Under the pieces are notes generated by a model, which saw nothing but the letters and a program-made list of their open reading frames with translations, was not told where the DNA came from and ran no database searches. This document shows positions 24,304 through 35,576 of a DNA stretch of 64,000 nucleotides, piece by piece (position 1 is the first letter of the stretch; each line of letters starts with the position of its first letter). This DNA is from Coleophoma eucalyptorum (Eukaryota > Ascomycota > Leotiomycetes > Helotiales > Dermateaceae): NCBI GenBank assembly GCA_026120035.1, contig JALRME010000015.1, positions 947,779-1,011,778 of the forward strand. Reading direction: 5' to 3'. The position numbers and the translations under genes were made by a program.

Positions 24304-24406
24304 GGTCGGGTGGTGTAGTTGGTTATCACGTTTCGTTAACAATCTCTGGTTTCACAGCCAGTTATTCGCCCCGAAAAGGTCCTGGGATCGAGCCCCAGCC
24401 TGATCA
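24304..24406 (+). tRNA. tRNA-Val(AAC), intron-containing, copy 2
   Basis: Exons identical to copy 1, placed 208 bp downstream in the same orientation. The 5' flank is partly shared (ACAAGAACAGCTCAAAGC before both), so this is a tandem duplication. The intron differs at a few sites, and two of them keep pairing in a small stem (CCGG/TCGG in copy 1, CTGG/CCAG here). The terminator is T5 at 24426-24430. It carries the same A54 oddity. Confidence 0.85.
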
Positions 24407-24760
24407 ACAATTAACTTTCAGTTTCTTTTTGCCGTTCTCGTTGTTTGATGTGGCGCCTTTTTTTTTTGCCATAGAATAAGTCTGCTTTTAGAATAACTTC
24501 AGATGTGGGCATGGACGGAGTTGATTTGCGTCTGGATGCAAAAGAGAACGCTAGTTTTTCTCGCTTGAGTCCCACTAGTTCGTGGATAGTTCGTGAGTAG
24601 TTCGTGTAGCCCGTTGGAGGACGGCTCCGACGGGGTGGTTTGTTTTTTTCTTTAGCGAAATTTTGGACTTGAGAAGTTGGCAATAGCAGCCCAAAAAAAA
24701 AAGTATGAAACTCCTCAGTCTTTATGTCCTGTATCATGGAGAATAAAGGCAAAAAAGAAT

Positions 24761-24863
24761 TGATCAGGCTGGGGCTCGATCCCAGGACCTTTTCGGGGCG
24801 AATAACTGGCTGTGAAACCAGAGATTGTTAACGAAACGTGATAACCAACTACACCACCCGACC
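24761..24863 (-). tRNA. tRNA-Val(AAC), intron-containing, copy 3
   Basis: Identical over all 103 nt, intron included, to copy 2, but on the minus strand about 350 bp away. A six-T terminator on the minus strand is seen as A6 at 24751-24756. Identity with copy 2 but not copy 1 suggests that it arose by inverted duplication of copy 2 or is kept uniform by gene conversion. Confidence 0.85.
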
Positions 24864-25539
24864 ATGTTCTTGACGATGAATACTTAATTACGTATATATC
24901 AACTGTTATCACTACCACCCTCGACTCTTCAGCAAGGAAATGTAAATTATATGAAGCTGCAAAGCCAACGTATTGATATACTACAATAAAACATCCCCTA
25001 AAAAGGAAATGAGAACGCATATCTTATGTTTCATGATTTGGAGCCGCATATCAAGCCTTTCAGGCTTTTATTAACAGGAAATCGTTTCTCGACTAGTCTT
25101 AAACCTATACTTTATCGCTTCCATTAGACCTAGCAATTTAACTCTTCCTCTCCGTGTATCCCATTGCTTGATAAAGGGACGGTATTTCTAGGTGGTATAT
25201 TGAGATATCTCTGAGGGCTGGGTTCGCCGCGTCTGACAGAGTAAGAGTGCGGACGTGTCAAAAACCCTCTAGTCTCAAATAAATGGATGTGTACTGCCTA
25301 GCGGGAAAGCACTTTTCTTGAAGTCAGGATGAAGTGCTAGTCGCTTGACCAGATTGCTAGGCACAGAGAGTTAGGGAGGCTAGAACCATACTCCTAGGGC
25401 ACATGATAAAGCAAAGTAGAATCAAGAAGCTAGAGATTATTTTAAGCTTATCTACAAACTTAATCAGTTCTCGGTTGGTGGATTATGCCCTTGTGGGGCA
25501 TTCTGTTATACTAGTAAAACGATTAAACTGATTCATATT
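24864..25539. other. Intergenic region, no supported gene
   Basis: 676 bp between the tRNA cluster and the 3' end of the minus-strand glycoprotein gene. A/T-rich with no long ORF in either strand and no recognisable RNA. Confidence 0.5.
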
Positions 25540-26396
25540 CTAGCTCGAAGTGACCAAGATAGCGCTATTATCATTTGAACTTCCGGTATACCTTAACCCA
25601 TTTCCACCAGCAGTCCCTATCGCCTGGCCCCAACAATTCCCTGGCATGGCCCCGCCAAGCGTAAAAGATACTAGGGTGCAGTTCGAGTTGCCATTCCAGA
25701 AATTTAATGATGCGCAAGCCTCAATGCAAGCTTCAAAACTGGATACGTATGTTTCAACGAGGTTGATAGCCCCGGAAGCAGCACTGAGGTCACAGTCTAT
25801 GGTATGGGATTAGCTAGAGCTTAACAAGCGAGAAGGATAGAATAGGATGAAGGGAACACACATTTTATGAATTTTAGACCAGCACCAGAGGGCACAGTCC
25901 CGCTGCTGCCACTGGCGAAAAGAGATTCATATATGGTGCCGTTGGAGGAAGGGCAGTCTGTTGTCGGTGTCTGAGAGGTGGGGGAGGATGAGTGTGATTT
26001 TGCTGTGCCACCTACAGCTCCTCCAACTGCGGCTCCAATGATAATGATCCCGACCACGATAATGATCAACCAGAATGTTCTTGTTTTCATATCACTGAGA
26101 CGGCTGGGAGTTTTCCGTTGTTCTCCATAATCCACTTGAGCGTAAGCACCTTTCTGTTGCTCTCCATTATTCACTTGATTGTAGGGCCCGTTCCATTCTC
26201 CGCCATTGTGCACCTGGGGGTCGGCGATATCCTGCTTAGGAACTACAGGCTGGAGGCCTTCGTGAAAGGTAATAACTTCGGGGGCGTCGGAGTGAGCGTT
26301 GTATGGCTGGATTGATTGATTATTAGTATTTGAGAGGCTGATTGTGTTTGCATACCACTCCACGCTATTCAAGATTTCACTTACTGTGTAACTCAT
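25540..26396 (-). CDS. Single-pass membrane glycoprotein with Cys-rich (PAN/apple-like) exterior
   Basis: Two exons, 26396-25862 and 25796-25540, joined across a 65-nt intron (GTGTGT donor, CCATAG acceptor), give 263 aa. The start at MSYTVSEILNSVEWY is chosen because the 27 codons upstream look unlike protein. The N-terminal half is polar with NNGEQQKGAY-type repeats. One membrane helix lies near residues 104-123 (TFWLIIIVVGIIIIGAAVGG), followed by a Gly/Ser/Thr-rich linker and an outer domain with CDLSAASGAINLV, CIEAC, NCTLVSF and GNCWGQA. The cysteine spacing recalls PAN/apple-like domains in a large family of fungal type Ib/III surface proteins of unknown role. No signal peptide is visible, so the helix would act as signal anchor. 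Function is not known. Confidence 0.75.
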
Positions 26397-28564
26397 ACTG
26401 TTGCGTTTTGAAGCAAAATAGCCAGCCTTTAAAATAGTAGGGAACTTTTCACGAAGGCAGTTTTGGGGGGCACGCATGGGTACTTAGATTTGAAGAGCCT
26501 CTTATCAATATACAATAACACAGCCTGATCAACAATATCACCCTCTCTGGTGGGCCTCGAATACAAAGCTGGTCCGAAAGCCGAAGGCCCCCTGTTTTGG
26601 CCCCCAGGCAATCTCCATTAGGTTGGTTCCCACCTATCGCGATGACTTCTATAGCTATATGCTGTCAGACTCAGCCCAGCCTCATCGCGACGTTGAATTA
26701 TTGGAAGAGAGCCAGGCAACCCTCCCAGAATAAACTGATAACATGCTCCTGCATTGTAACGCTGGTTGGATTCTCAAGGGCCATAAGCGAGGGAGGCACA
26801 ATCTCCCGCATCTGGACCGTCGAAGACTTGCGCCTGTTCTTGCTCAAGCCACTTCTGGAGATACTTTGCTAAGGCGCTTTCTATGACACGCTCTCGAAGG
26901 CTCCGAAGTCCTCGTTCCGCGGCCTTGTCTTTCTCTGAGTTGGCCTCGTTCTGTCAAAGCTCGGCTAATGGTTAGCTTGCACTCTTGATCTGTACATCTG
27001 TTCGATACTTGAGAATAACACGCCTCGGGGGGCTGAGGTTTGGAAAGAGAATCAATAAGGCATTTGCATTGCAAACAAAACACTGATTATATTTGCGTGG
27101 GTAGGCCCATTGTTTCACCACAGCAAAGTCCTTGTAGGTCCGCCTTGGCGGTTCTGACAAGGATAGTTCTGCTTAAGCACCTTTAGATTCTGTACCCAAG
27201 TATTAAGCAAGCGACTTCAAGCCTGACTCATGCTAGTACTGTCAGCAGATATCATTTAATTTGATGGGAAGCTTACTGTTAAGCAGATTTACGGCCTTCC
27301 GTTTTATCACAGCAAGTTAAACCTGAAGTCAACATGTTCACCTTTCTAGTATCATTGGCATCATTTTCTGAAGCAGTAAATTCGTATCTAATTCTGCACC
27401 CCATCGTAAGGCAAGGTAGATCCTCAGCCAAAGCTTGGACTGATAAATGCTCTCCTAAAAGATCAATTAAACCCTCGGTTAATTTTCTGAAGAGAGCCTT
27501 TATCTATTTCTTTGAAGGGCTCAAATATTTTATGTTATGTTAAGTCTTTCCTTGTAACCAAAATCGTTTGTTAGTGACAATCTCGAGATATGATCCTAAT
27601 TCACACTTTCCTAGGCCCTAGTGACCATGCTATCTTCACGCTGAGTAAGAAGTGCGATGTTCGAAGCTTCTTCCGAGATCTTGCAGGCCATAGTTTGAAG
27701 TTCATCTTTTCGATTTCGAACACATGACGTGTTGATAGTCACTAGAAAATGGTTGTTTGACTTTTATGAACAGGAAACTGGGAAATAAGAATTGTGGGGT
27801 TCGAAGAGTAATATTGATAACATGTTGGCAATCCACAGCTACTTGTACACAACTTAGGTAATTTCACGTGAGGTCGCGCTTTCCAGGTGCAAATAATTAA
27901 TAATTGGAACTCAGATTGTTCTGTACCTCAATCTCAAGCTAGGATACTGGCAAGGTGGGAATCTGGAATACGTTTGGATTCTGACCTCGGGCATCTGTTT
28001 TCATTCCGCTAACCTCAATATTACACCAATACTTTACGGTGCAAGTCTTTGCAACCAAGCCGTCAAGAGTGACAAATCTCAGTTTCGAATTCCAAATTTG
28101 GGACCGTTCTGCAATAAAGTCAAAATATTCCTAAACCATGAGAAACGGTAGACGGACATGTCCGAACTTCAAGGTTCAGCTTGTTCTTGGCATTTGGGAA
28201 GATACGCAGATAACTCTGGCATGTTCAAAGACAAGCCAACGATACGGAACTCTGATAATGATGATATCCGGTGTCCAGGGGCTGCCAAGGGCGCTAATGT
28301 GATTCATACTCAAGGCACTTTTAAAACTAGTGTGTTGTAAGGAACTTGATGTAGGATATGGTACATAGCCGAAAAGCAGAGTAGGAAGCAAGTCCAAGCT
28401 TGATGGGCAGAAAAGCGAAGTTAAAAATGAGGTATAATAGTTTTATTGTAGACAAAATAGAGTGAGTCTCAACCTAATAATTTAAGCGTCCAAATACCGT
28501 ATCACAGACAATTATGTGGATAACGCTCTCCCAGCACTACGTGTAAAATTGCTTAACATAAAAT
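26397..28564. other. Gene-poor A/T-rich region with degraded coding-like fragments
   Basis: About 2.2 kb. On the minus strand, 26945-26770 reads without stops as a charged helical stretch (AERGLRSLRERVIESALAKY, then LQKWLEQEQ) and ends in a stop; there is no start or clean splice context. A second fragment at 27700-27600 (minus) reads DELQTMACKISEEASNIALL then TQREDSMVTRA, resembling the helix before the membrane part of fungal CorA-like proteins. Both look like remnants. No intact gene is supported. Confidence 0.4.
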
Positions 28565-30022
28565 CTAGACGGTGCTCGGCGTTTCTATTCCTCTACTTGC
28601 CCACGCAGTCTATAACAAATCAAATATCAGACCAAAAACAGTTTTTACTAAGGGGAGCATGTTACTTACATTGTTCAAGGTGGCAAGTGCATAGATATCA
28701 AGTGGCACCGTGAAAAGATCGCTTAAGAAGTTGAACAAGAAGTGTCGTAAAGATTTTGAGTGATCCCAACGCTTGAAAGGCCATTTGCTTAGCCGGGCAA
28801 AAAGGTAGATGCCAACCGTGATTGTCCTAAATTCGGTTTGAAATCTCATTTCAAATCTAGAGCTTAAATACTCACCTCATATAGAAGGATTCAGAGCCAG
28901 ATATGACTTGAAATAGAATATATATCTCGGAAAGAACTATTAGTGGCCGTAAGAGAACCTCCACCATATTGAATATCAGGTAAGGATGTTTTCTTATCAT
29001 AGATAAGTGTAAACTTCAGCTAATGCTACTATGACGCAGGTTTTTGTAATTACTCACCTCCTTAGCTCGGAAACGTAGAAGATACATCGAATATAAGATC
29101 TTCTAGAGTTTCTCGTCCACCTTATAAGCTGCTGTAGATACCTTGAAGAATCTACCACAAAGGTAGAAATCTCCGCATTCGGCTCAGTCTGAATTTTCAT
29201 ACTCCAACCCGTTGTATATAACCAGCGGGTTATGAATGTATCATCACCGGAATCAAGTAAATGACAACCTCGCCAATAATCATGAGTGAAAGAGAAAAGG
29301 AATGATGCATCTTTCAAGATCTCTGCACGATAACCGACTGTCCTTCCTGAGAGGCAGCTAATTCCCCCATCGATATAACTGCTTGCTGAGATGCTGATAT
29401 TACGCCGTTTGAGTCGCCGTACTGCGAGGTATTGCCACAGCGACAGGGGGGAATCCATAGATATATGAGCGCGTTGCCTTGTACCGACACCTCCAACCTC
29501 GGAATCCTCAAAGCAGGCCAACAGATAGGGAAGCAGACTCAATGGCCAAAATGCGTCATCATCAGCAAGCACTATGATAGAGCCTTTCGCTTGTTGGATC
29601 CCTCGAGCCATCTGTCGTCGTTTCCCAGCGCGTGGTACTCCTAAGACCTTGACTATGGTTGAAAATCGTTGCGAACCTTGAATAAATTTTGTGACAGTAG
29701 ACTTTATCTCCTCTACTTTGCTATCAATAGTAATTATTAATATCTCTAAAGGGTTGTTCTCCAGCCAGGTCAGGATCGCTTCTGTGAAATTTTCCTCGGC
29801 ATTAATTGTTGGAACAACAACAGTAACGTCTCTATATGCAGTGTAAGATGGATGAATAGGGATGGGTGTAGGTTCTAGTCTTGCTGCAGCATTAGCCTTG
29901 AGGAAATACTTCATAGATTGATACACCCTAAACTGATGGTTAGCAGAGTCGTGAAACGTAGCAGACTGAGAGGAGTACCAAAATATACACAGCATGTAGT
30001 AGGAATCCATTTTGAAACTCAT
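28565..30022 (-). CDS. Family 2 glycosyltransferase, Cps1-like polysaccharide synthase
   Basis: Processive inverting glycosyltransferase related to hyaluronan/cellulose-synthase-like enzymes; fungal Cps1-type proteins make an unidentified cell-wall polysaccharide. Four exons: 30022-29058, 28992-28876, 28826-28670 and 28609-28565, about 427 aa, all phases consistent. Catalytic marks: YRDVTVVVPTINAEENF (nucleotide-binding strand), VLADDDAFWP (DDD), SGDDTFITRWL (acceptor-side acid) and QLIRWTRNSRR (Q-x-x-R-W). After the first exon come hydrophobic segments (NMVEVLLRPLIVLSEIYILF; TITVGIYLFARL) for membrane anchoring. The frame extends to 30085 only through a GTG codon, so the first ATG at 30022 is used; 30010 is an alternative. 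The N-terminus lacks the clear membrane helix many relatives have, so a 5' exon may be missing or lost. Confidence 0.83.
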
Positions 30023-32451
30023 TCGAATACAAGGAAACTTTGAACTCTCAGGAGAGGTGATGAATATGACTTGTGCAACACACACACTAAGTTCTACGTG
30101 ATCCTTATTTAAGAATGTATAAGGCTAGTAAAACATGAGGTTACTATAGGCTGAAATCAAGTCTCGGCTCTTTCAATGAATTTGGGAAAAATAAATTATG
30201 CATTGCAGTCTCTGGTGAGGCGATTCTCGTAAAGTTATTGGCTAGGAAAGCGTTGTGGCGAGATATCAGGCTTCGTTGCGAGTATCCCGCTTTGTCGTGC
30301 AGCTTATGAAGTGGGACATGTAAACAATACGGCATCCAACATAAGTGATCAATTGTGGACGAGGCTGAATATAACGATAGAAAATTAGTTACTTACAAAG
30401 CTGCAACTCAATATGGCATAAAATAGCACAGTTTTTGCAGATAACCCCAGTGATATCTAATCAATGAGGGTTTCTTGCGACTCCATGACTTTCTTTGGTG
30501 TCTTAGAAAACTCGGTCATATCCCAAGTCAGTCTAGCTTAACTGAGACCTCTTTTGTGCCAGAAGGTTTGTATCACTTTTAAAGGTCATGATCTGCGGCA
30601 ATAAATACCTAGGAAATTCTAAGCCAGTGCAAAGAAAACAAAGATGGCAAAAGAAACGAGCTGAGCCCTTTACTGGAGGTTAGAATCTTATTTCCGTCTC
30701 TTTGGTAATGAGAATGAACCCTATATCATAGGTTCAGACCCTGGGATTGTGTTGGAATTCATGAATACCGGCACAATATTCTCTGCTCAAGGTCCTTTTC
30801 AGCCCATTTCCTCTTTACAGAATACAATATCATTCACCACTCTGATATTGCTCCTGTGTTCTTTTAATGAGGAGTAAGAGATGGTCATATCTACAAGCGA
30901 ACGTACGAGGCGAGAAATGCGACCAACAACTGGATTTTAAATGCCATGAGTACATGCTGATGCATCAACTTGCTGTTGATGGATTACAGATACTTTCAGA
31001 TGCCCCTACACTTCATGAACTTGATCGTGTTAGCGGGCACAAGATAATGGGTAAAGGATGATTAGTATTCAGGCTCGAGACCACCTGTAGCTCAAGACTC
31101 CAGGTTTTCAATTCATTGCTTCAAGGGTGTCACGGCTTTCATATTGAGTGGTTCCTTATAAATGAAGGATATATATTGGTAAGGCTCTGGAAGGATAAAT
31201 CTAATATCATACCTTTCATAGGCCTTAGTCCTTAGCGATCATATCTTATAAATGGCATGTAGGGATCACGCAATTTTTCGGAGCTGTTTCCGAGATCTCC
31301 TTAGCGATGACTTGAAGCTCCTCAGTAGATCGCTCCAGTCAAAACCTTTCACTGCGTGGTATGTTAATGGTCACCAGATGATCAGGGGTGGCTTTCAAAT
31401 GCAGGGATTATTGAACGAAAGTCATTAAACTTGAGACTGATTGATAATTTGCTAGCAAACCTATAGCTACTTTGACCATTATGAACAGTTCTCCATAATG
31501 CCCCACTATCTCGAAGAATTCGATACAGTTCAAAGCAATAGACAGCAATAGAGGAAGAGAACAGCGGCTCCAGCCTCTCAGAATCACGAGAGCACATACT
31601 CTTCCAGTATAGGCAAATGATTGGAATTTCGAATCACTCCGCACTTACGGTACTGGCAAGGCAGAGAGCTGCAACCTGTATACAAAAGGCCAAAGAACCC
31701 GGTAGGAACCCAATTTCAGGAGTCTCGGGAAATGCATGCTTAGAGCGGTGAAATCCTTTTCTGAGGGGAATTTTGAACATCGGCAAGTGGTTTCCTCGGA
31801 CAAGATATCCCCAATTCGAATAACTCCACTTTTAGGGACCGAAGATCTTGAATTGAAGGTATAGTCGGGTAAAGGTTATTCCTATTCCATGATTATTTGC
31901 TTTCGGCAGATTTGTTATTAACACAGCGGATATGTGGATATGTGAGCGGGGAACAAATACGGAAAACAAACCTGTGCTGTTCACTTACTCTTGTGTCTCA
32001 ACCACACTCTAGATAATGGTGCTTTCTGTATTATAGAGAAGGATTGATGCAGCTCAACACAGGAGGATAGAGTGTTTATCCGCCGCCGCAGTTGTGCATT
32101 AGCTATCAAAGAGGGGAAGTACGTACGTACACCCCTCGACTTCTGAATTACGTTCACGTAATTCAAACCCTACGGACGCTATCCGCAGAACTTGCGGAGA
32201 AGATTGCACATTGCGTTGGAGGCGGCTGCGAGATAGATAGCCACGATAGCTTGGATAATGACGATGACTCAGCCTTGTCGGCAAGGCTATCTACTCCTTC
32301 CTGGACCGTTCCAGAGCCTCGGTATTAGAACGGTAAATAATCACGTTCACGACAACTCTTGCCACTCCCTCTTGATCCCCATTCTAACACAGCGCTTTAT
32401 GATATCTACGACCGTCATCTAGCATTCCACTTCGATCCTACCCATTACACC
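30023..32451. other. Gene-poor region between divergent GT2 and Lon genes
   Basis: About 2.4 kb, A/T-rich. It contains a degraded stretch at about 31270-31390 (minus), reading STEELQVIAKEISETAP, that resembles the fragment near 27.65 kb. No intact ORF belongs to a family I recognise. The last few hundred bases must hold the Lon gene promoter. Confidence 0.45.
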
Positions 32452-35400
32452 ATGGCACGCGTCAAGACAGCCACTCTTCCCATTATCCCATTGGCAAAGG
32501 ATACGGTTCTCCTACCCGGGATCATCCTACGAATTCCGGTAGCATCCAGTAGACCAGACGTACCCGCATTATTATCAACAATTTACAGTCGAGCTGCTTC
32601 CAAGAGTCCGAGTCAGCGCCTCGACAATGTTTCCATTGCCTGCGTACCCCTAAATTCGCCACTCCTGGGGCCGACAGGACAGAGACTCATCTCGAAGGAC
32701 GATAAGAGCCCAAATCCATCACAACGACTTGATATCAATGTTGCAAATGCAACTAAGGACGATTTATTTGGATATGGATGTGCGGCCAAGATATCTGGCG
32801 TCGAAGGACGAGGTACAGGAGAGTTTGCACTGTTAGTAGAAGGCGTGGCGCGGATACGGATCGACAGATACACACAAGAAAGGCCTTTTTTCGAGGCCGA
32901 TGTTACTTATGAGTACGACGATGGTGAGTATTTCTTTTTGGAAGCTACTGAATATGTGCTAAAGTGTTCTTCAGCAATATCGCCGGAGGATGTAGCCGTC
33001 CAGGGTCTCTTTGCACACCTAAAGCAATTATCCCGTGAATTGTTGACTCTTCTCCGACTCTCATCCTTACTACCCCGAAGTTCTGGTTCGTCAGGTCTCT
33101 CTCCGATATTAGCCCGTCGACTTGAGCTTTTCATAGCCAAGAAATCGATACAAGATGCCGGTGTTCTGGCTGATTTCATGTCAAATCTGGTTGAAGCTTC
33201 ATTTGAGGAAAAGCTGGAGGTTTTGGCAGCGGTGGATATTAAAGAACGCCTCGAAAGAGCCATTGCACTTCTACAACGTCAGGTCGGGGATATCAAAAAC
33301 AATGTTAGCTTCACATCCATCACGAGCACTACGTTCCCGGCGAATATTGACGTGGACCAGATCAGCCGACAGGAGCGCATGAGGAAAGAGAAATCAGGGC
33401 TGCCTATGTCACCATTTGGTGCGGGCTCAGGACGACCTCACGGGGATGATGATCAAGAGCCCAATGAAATGGAGGAGCTAAAGAAGAAAATCGAGGCTGC
33501 TAAAATGCCGCCTGAAGCCGCAAAGGTTGCTGACCGGGAGATCAAACGACTACAGAAGATGTCTCCTGCACAAGCGGAATACCAAGTTACGCGGAACTAC
33601 CTGGAAAACCTGGCTGAGATACCATGGTCAATAACTACTGAGGATAACCTTGGTGTGGAGACACTTTCAAGAGCTCGCAAGCAACTTGACGAGGATCACT
33701 ATGGGCTTGAGAAGGTGAAGAAGCGTTTGCTAGAGTATTTGGCTGTGCTTAAGCTGAAGCAATCTATCAATGACGAAGTCGCCGCCGAAGTTGCCCAGGC
33801 CGAGGAGGAGAAGGCTTTGGAAAAGGTTGAGATCCTGAAGGGCAAACGAATGATCGATAAGTCGCCTATCTTGTTACTAGTAGGCCCACCTGGTGTTGGA
33901 AAAACCAGTCTAGCGAAGTCCGTTGCAACAGCTTTGGGAAGGAAGTTCCACCGAATCTCTCTCGGCGGTGTGAGAGATGAAGCGGAGATTAGAGGCCATC
34001 GCAGAACGTACGTTGCTGCGATGCCAGGCCTCATTGTTAATGGTTTGAAGAAGGTAGGAGTCTCGAACCCTGTCTTTTTGTTGGATGAAATCGATAAGGT
34101 TGGGACCTCAAACTTCCATGGAGATCCCTCAGCGGCTATGCTCGAAGTTCTTGATCCTGAACAAAACCATACTTTTACGGATCATTATGTCAATATCCCC
34201 ATCGATTTGAGCAAGGTTCTATTCATTGCTACCGCCAACAGTCTTGATACGATCCCCCCTCCATTATTGGATCGTATGGAAACGATTAGCCTCTCAGGGT
34301 ATACTACCCTGGAGAAACGTCATATTGCTCAACAACACTTGATTCCAAAACAGATCAGAACCAGTACGTAAGCTCTATGTGGAATATAACTTCAATGCTA
34401 ACCCTGATAGATGGATTGGGCGTTGGGCAAGTCGAGTTCAATCAGGAGGTCATTTCCAAGATCATCGAGGCTTACACAAGGGAGTCTGGTGTTCGAAATC
34501 TCGAACGAGAGATTGGTTCTGTATGCCGTGCCAAAGCAGTTGAATTTGCTGAAGCCAAAGATGCAGGGCAGGTTGGTAAGTTATGGAGAGCAACCACTGC
34601 ATAGAAATAAACTTACTGGACTATAGAAAAATACAAACCGCAACTGACTGTTGATGACATCGAGGAAATCCTAGGAATCGAGAAATTTGACGAGGAGATC
34701 GCCGAGAAAACAAGGTACTCACCCAGCATCAAGAATTTTGTTCAATAGCTAATGAATCCAGTCGACCTGGTATTGTCACGGGTCTTGTTGCTTATAGCTC
34801 CGGTGGTAATGGCAGTATCCTTTTCATCGAGGTTGCAGATATGCCGGGCAGTGGCAGTGTACAACTCACAGGGAAATTAGGCGATGTACTGAAGGAGAGC
34901 GTTGAAGTTGCCTTGACTTGGGTCAAAGCCCATGCTTACGAATTGGGGTTGACACATGACCCTTCTGAGAACATTATGAAGAACCGAAGTATCCATGTAC
35001 ATTGCCCATCTGGAGCTATTCCTAAGGTTCGATTCTTCTAACCGCCTCAATCTGTAAGCATGCTGACATATTCTAGGATGGGCCCTCTGCCGGCATGGCA
35101 CATACTATCGCTCTTATCTCTTTATTTTCAGGAAAGGCCGTGCCACCCACAATGGCCATGACAGTAAGTGCTTACGTCCATTTCCTGAGCAAGATCAATA
35201 TTGACCAGTGGTAGGGCGAGATCTCTCTTCGCGGCCGTGTTACTGCTGTTGGCGGTATCAAAGAGAAACTGATAGGTGCTCTCCGCGCCGGGGTAAAGAC
35301 AGTGTTACTACCCGCTCAGAATAGAAAAGAGTAAGCTTCCAGAACAGCCATACCCTTGTTATGTACAAGATCTAATTCTGCGATCAGTGTCAAGGATCTG

Positions 35401-35576
35401 CCACAAGAGGTCAAGGACGGGTTGGAGATCATTCACGTCCGGTAAGTTTAAGAACCCTGCAAAGATACAAGAACTGATCAATCTTCAGCCACATTTGGGA
35501 AGCTATGCGCTGCGTCTGGCCTGACACCCACTGGCCCGGAGAGGAAAATTTTGCTGGAATCGAGAGCCATCTTTGA
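32452..35576 (+). CDS. Peroxisomal Lon protease (ATP-dependent)
   Basis: AAA+ serine protease for quality control in the peroxisome matrix. Nine exons: 32452-32923, 32975-34363, 34411-34575, 34627-34714, 34762-35026, 35077-35163, 35215-35330, 35388-35441 and 35489-35576, giving 907 aa with every phase consistent. Order of parts: N-terminal LON substrate-binding domain ([19 protein letters not shown] onward), AAA+ module with Walker [14 protein letters not shown] and Walker [11 protein letters not shown], then the protease domain with catalytic Ser in [10 protein letters not shown] and catalytic Lys in [10 protein letters not shown]. The C-terminus is GIESHL; SHL is a PTS1-type tripeptide and there is no N-terminal mitochondrial presequence, so this is the peroxisomal and not the mitochondrial form. 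The start is the first ATG in frame before the LON domain. Confidence 0.95.

Noticed and set aside
34909..35040. ORF end of the Lon fragment at 35041 as a true stop
   Set aside because: The stop lies in an intron (GTTCGA ... TTCTAG); the next exon continues the protease domain with [10 protein letters not shown].
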